Positions 56,830-64,000 of a DNA stretch of 64,000 nucleotides are shown here, in pieces. Made by a program: the position numbers and the translations under genes. The notes beneath the pieces were generated by a model that saw only the letters and a list, made by a program, of their open reading frames with translations, ran no database searches and had not been told where the DNA came from. The first letter of the stretch is position 1. The number at the start of each line of letters is the position of its first letter. Origin of the DNA: Vibrio sinaloensis (GTDB lineage: Bacteria; Pseudomonadota; Gammaproteobacteria; Enterobacterales; Vibrionaceae); the NCBI RefSeq assembly GCF_023195835.1, contig NZ_CP096199.1, positions 372,001 to 436,000 on the forward strand, written 5' to 3'.

Positions 56830-58092
56830 GTGGCGAGTATCAAAATTACCGTAGACAGGTTGCAACCTGGATTACATGTTCGGCTTCCCGTTAAGTGGAA
56901 TGAACACCCTTTTCTATTTAATAGCTTCAAAATTAAAGACCAAGAGCAGATCCAGATGATCCGCCACTTGGGAATTAAACACGTGTTCATTAATCCAGCG
57001 CAAAGCGATACTCAGCCTCTACCACCTGCTGAAGAGAGGGCAGAAGCCGATAAAGACCAAGCTCAAGAGGAGCAAATCGATCTTGAAGCTCAGCGGCTAT
57101 GGAAAGAGAAACAGGATCGGATTGAAAGGTTGAACGCCTACCGTCGCCGAGTGATCAGCTGTGAAAAAGAGTTCGAACGTTCACTGTCGCGTATGCGCGC
57201 GGTCATGAATAAAATTCGCAGCCGTCCTGAGCAAGCGGTTGATGAGGCAACTTCGCTGGTTAATGACATCGTCGATAAATTGCTGAGTGACGATAATGTC
57301 ACCTTACACTTGATGAATGGCAAAAGTGAGTTCGAAGATATTTACTTTCACTCACTCAACGTGTCAGTCGTTGCCATGATGGTGGCGAAAGCGAAAAAAC
57401 TCAGCGCAGACAAAATTAAAGAGGTAGCCTTCGCCGCTCTATTCCATGACATGGGCAAAGTGAAAATCCCTACTGCTATATTGCGCAAACAAACCCCACT
57501 GACCGAACCAGAGACAAACTACCTCAAGCTGCATACCAAATACGGTCTTGATATAGCGGCAAACATGGAGAGTTTCCCAGAGAGCGCGAGAACAGTGATC
57601 GCTCAGCACCACGAACATAACGATGGATCGGGCTACCCAGAAGGTCTTAAAGAAGATCAAATCGATGAGTTGACGCAAATTATTTCAGTTGCTAATGCCT
57701 ACGACAATTTGTGTCACAGCAACATTCCTTCGGAACAAAAAATTCCTTACGTTGCTTTGTCTCATCTCTATAAGAACTGCAAACATCTCTATAACCACGA
57801 AAACCTAAACCTGTTGATCAAATTTATGGGCATCTATCCGCCGGGAACCGTGGTTCAGTTATCCAACGATATGGTGGGTTTGGTTATTTCGGTCAATGCG
57901 AAAAATATCTTGTTCCCAAATGTTCTTATCTATGACCCTTCCGTGCCACGAACGCAGGCACCTATCATCGATTTGGCGGAGAAAGAGATAAAGATAGTGA
58001 ATGCGATTTTGCCAAACAAATTGCCTGATAAAGTACGAGAGTATCTTAATCCCCGTTCTCGCATCTCTTATTTCTTTGATTCAGATGAGTAG
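56830..58092 (+). CDS. HD-GYP domain c-di-GMP phosphodiesterase (DUF3391-HD-GYP)
   Basis: The 420-residue cytoplasmic protein starts with a DUF3391-type domain (about 1-145), then a coiled-coil linker and an HD-GYP domain (about 165-340). The metal and catalytic motifs HDMGK (His206-Asp207) and HHEHNDGSGYP (260-270) are intact, so hydrolysis of cyclic di-GMP is expected. The start is GTG 56830 with a weak AAGG upstream. It would oppose the diguanylate cyclase encoded at 30-32 kb, although a specific pairing is not shown. Confidence 0.93.
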   Translation: MASIKITVDRLQPGLHVRLPVKWNEHPFLFNSFKIKDQEQIQMIRHLGIKHVFINPAQSDTQPLPPAEERAEADKDQAQEEQIDLEAQRLWKEKQDRIERLNAYRRRVISCEKEFERSLSRMRAVMNKIRSRPEQAVDEATSLVNDIVDKLLSDDNVTLHLMNGKSEFEDIYFHSLNVSVVAMMVAKAKKLSADKIKEVAFAALFHDMGKVKIPTAILRKQTPLTEPETNYLKLHTKYGLDIAANMESFPESARTVIAQHHEHNDGSGYPEGLKEDQIDELTQIISVANAYDNLCHSNIPSEQKIPYVALSHLYKNCKHLYNHENLNLLIKFMGIYPPGTVVQLSNDMVGLVISVNAKNILFPNVLIYDPSVPRTQAPIIDLAEKEIKIVNAILPNKLPDKVREYLNPRSRISYFFDSDE

Positions 58093-58152
58093 TTATCCAC
58101 AGCTAGCTGTGAGTAAGCTTTGACTAAGCTGAGTGTTAAATGCGCATAAATT

Positions 58153-58192
58153 AGAGCCTGATTGAATAGTGTTCAATCAGGCTCTTTTTTAT
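58153..58192 (+). terminator. Terminator after the HD-GYP gene
   Basis: AGAGCCTGATTGAA, TAGTG and TTCAATCAGGCTCT make a 14-base perfect stem followed by TTTTTTAT. It isolates the rrn promoters downstream. Confidence 0.93.
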
Positions 58193-58212
58193 AGAAAACG
58201 GCACAAATTTGC

Positions 58213-58240
58213 TTGCAGTCCTGATCGAACTCCCTATAAT
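58213..58240 (+). promoter_or_regulatory. rRNA operon promoter P1
   Basis: TTGCAG, 16 bases, then a perfect TATAAT. The following GCGCATCC is a GC-rich discriminator, the feature that makes rRNA promoters sensitive to ppGpp. Confidence 0.8.
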
Positions 58241-58329
58241 GCGCATCCACTGACACGGCAGATGCCACAAGGCTTCAGCAGTTGTCAGAGAGGTAAAAAG
58301 CTTCTGAGAAAATAATTTGAAAAAAGTGT

Positions 58330-58357
58330 TTGACTCTTCAAATTAACTAGCTAGAAT
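58330..58357 (+). promoter_or_regulatory. rRNA operon promoter P2
   Basis: TTGACT, 16 bases and TAGAAT lie about 117 bases downstream of P1, the usual tandem layout. Confidence 0.7.
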
Positions 58358-58395
58358 TCACCTCCGCTTTGAGAGAAAAGCTTCTCGAAAAGCAC

Positions 58396-58408
58396 AGCTC
58401 TTTAACAA
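58396..58408 (+). promoter_or_regulatory. rrn boxA antitermination site (leader)
   Basis: GCTCTTTAACA matches the NusB-NusE boxA element. A second copy lies at 60502-60513 in front of the 23S gene. Confidence 0.8.
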
Positions 58409-58598
58409 TATAAACCTATCAATCTGTGTGGGCACTCGTTGATGATAATCCAAATAGTTTCTTCGGAAACAATTTAGGTTTCAATGAAACGAAGTGACCA
58501 TTGAGTCTTCGGACTCAGCACAGTCAATTCAAACATTACTTTATGTAATGTTCAGTATTCATTGAGCCTCCCCTATTTATATAGGGAATCAAAACTTT

Positions 58599-60150
<1,552 letters not shown>

Positions 60151-60253
60151 TACGATACGGATAGTTTGCTTCTGCTTTTTAAAGCGGAAACAAATAAGTC
60201 GCGATGAGTGTTCACACAGATTGATATGTTTATACACGTTAAGAGACGATACT

Positions 60254-60330
60254 GGGTCTGTAGCTCAGGTGGTTAGAGCGTTCGCCTGATAAGCGAGAGG
60301 TCGGTGGTTCAAGTCCACTCAGACCCACCA
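60254..60330 (+). tRNA. tRNA-Ile(GAT) in rrn spacer
   Basis: This 77-base tRNA has acceptor GGGTCTG/CAGACCC, anticodon GAT and encoded CCA. Confidence 0.97.
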
Positions 60331-60373
60331 ATCTTCCTCCCAGAAGAATTGGCACACAGTATCAACACCTGAT

Positions 60374-60449
60374 GGGGCTATAGCTCAGCTGGGAGAGCGC
60401 CTGCCTTGCACGCAGGAGGTCAGCAGTTCGATCCTGCTTAGCTCCACCA
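60374..60449 (+). tRNA. tRNA-Ala(TGC) in rrn spacer
   Basis: This 76-base tRNA has acceptor GGGGCTA/TAGCTCC, anticodon TGC and encoded CCA. Confidence 0.97.
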
Positions 60450-60501
60450 TCTTTAAGTGTTCTTGCAAAAGAATCTTTAAAAATGGTTTCGAAAGAAACA
60501 T

Positions 60502-60513
60502 TGCTCTTTAACA
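60502..60513 (+). promoter_or_regulatory. rrn boxA antitermination site (spacer)
   Basis: TGCTCTTTAACA lies between tRNA-Ala and 23S and restores antitermination after the spacer. Confidence 0.8.
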
Positions 60514-60746
60514 ATTTGGAAAGCTGACGAATAACAACAATCCCCATATCTACGGATATGCGTTGTTATTCAATTAAAAGTTCTCAAATCCTATTCTTTT
60601 GAATAGGTACCAACACACATTCAAGTGTTCTTGGAAACATCCTTGTGATGTTTAATATTTGAGTCCGGCAAAATCGTGTCTCCATCATGTTTAAAAAATT
60701 GGAGACAACTTTGGTTAGTTGACTGTAAGACCCTTTGGGGTTGTAT

Positions 60747-63635
<2,889 letters not shown>

Positions 63636-63724
63636 TACAACACCCAAAGGGTTTTGATGGACTCAAAGCAAGAGCAGATTGAATGTGTAGAGAACACAAT
63701 AACAGCTTTCCAGATTAAAGAATT

Positions 63725-63844
63725 TGCTTGGCGACCATAGCGATTTGGACCCACCTGATTCCATGCCGAACTCAGAAGTGAAACGAATTAGCGCCGATGG
63801 TAGTGTGGGGCTTCCCCATGTGAGAGTAGGACATCGCCAGGCTT
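63725..63844 (+). rRNA. 5S ribosomal RNA
   Basis: It begins TGCTTGGCGACCATAGCG and ends CATCGCCAGGC; the ends pair. It carries the conserved CCGAACTCAGAAGTGAAAC. About 120 bases; the exact ends may be off by one or two. Confidence 0.96.
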
Positions 63845-63854
63845 TAATTTTCTA

Positions 63855-63886
63855 AAGAGCCCGTTTAGTAAAACGGGCTTTTTTAG
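63855..63886 (+). terminator. Terminator after 5S rRNA
   Basis: AGCCCGTTT, TAGTA and AAACGGGCT are followed by TTTTT. Confidence 0.9.
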
Positions 63887-63905
63887 TCCTACAGGACAAC
63901 TTGAT

Positions 63906-63981
<76 letters not shown>

Positions 63982-64000
63982 CTCATTTTGCTTTACGCTT

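Overview
The window is chromosomal DNA of a gammaproteobacterium and almost certainly a Vibrio. The 16S rRNA has a Vibrio-like sequence, luxS and csrA are present, and the order recA-recX-alaS-lysC-csrA-tRNA(Ser/Arg)-oadGAB is a familiar Vibrio core arrangement. The species cannot be fixed by eye. The content is mostly housekeeping. I see no prophage, insertion sequence, integron, CRISPR array or defence island.

Layout. 1-9.3 kb: rraB, an orphan beta-sandwich protein, a DUF2061 protein, a TAXI-type TRAP transporter (receptor, fused permease, UspA-like protein; all minus strand) with a good CRP-like site upstream, then the divergent pair argR/mdh. 9.3-14 kb, minus strand: ridA, pyrI, pyrB with an untracked 30-residue pyrL leader and attenuator, argF with ARG boxes, and a PIN-PhoH ATPase. 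14.4-19.2 kb: rapA, rluA and a 2-hydroxyacid dehydrogenase. 19.2-27.5 kb: a periplasmic binding protein, the pepA-holC-valS run (minus) and divergent lptF-lptG. 27.5-38.6 kb: mutS, a diguanylate cyclase, pncC, recA with an SOS box, recX, alaS, lysC and csrA. 38.7-39.5 kb: six tRNAs (Ser, Arg, Ser, Arg, Arg, Arg). 39.8-43.2 kb: the Na+-pumping oxaloacetate decarboxylase operon oadGAB behind a structured leader. 43.3-50.4 kb: a quinone-reductase-like MDR enzyme, a YqaA protein, an M16 protease lipoprotein, gshA, luxS and an RDD protein. 50.6-51.25 kb: tRNA-Leu(CAA) followed by a tandem array of 130-bp repeats, each beginning with the tRNA 3' end. 51.4-58.1 kb: a membrane protein, a chemoreceptor, ahpF-ahpC, a VOC protein and an HD-GYP phosphodiesterase. 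58.2-64 kb: a complete rRNA operon (two promoters, 16S, tRNA-Ile, tRNA-Ala, 23S, 5S) followed by tRNA-Thr.

How the genes work together. Arginine and pyrimidine synthesis meet at carbamoyl phosphate (argR, argF, pyrBI). Translation is heavily represented (valS, alaS, tRNAs, rrn, rluA, rapA). DNA repair is represented by mutS, recA, recX and holC. Redox defence is represented by ahpCF and gshA. Lifestyle regulation appears as luxS (AI-2), csrA, a c-di-GMP synthase and a c-di-GMP phosphodiesterase candidate.

The observation most worth following is the tRNA-Leu-derived 130-bp repeat array, which resembles in architecture the repeats downstream of E. coli tyrT. Next come the oadGAB leader, with two mutually exclusive helices, and a CRP-consensus palindrome lying exactly on the -10 of a promoter inside the tRNA cluster. 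All calls were made by reading the sequence; no database search was run.
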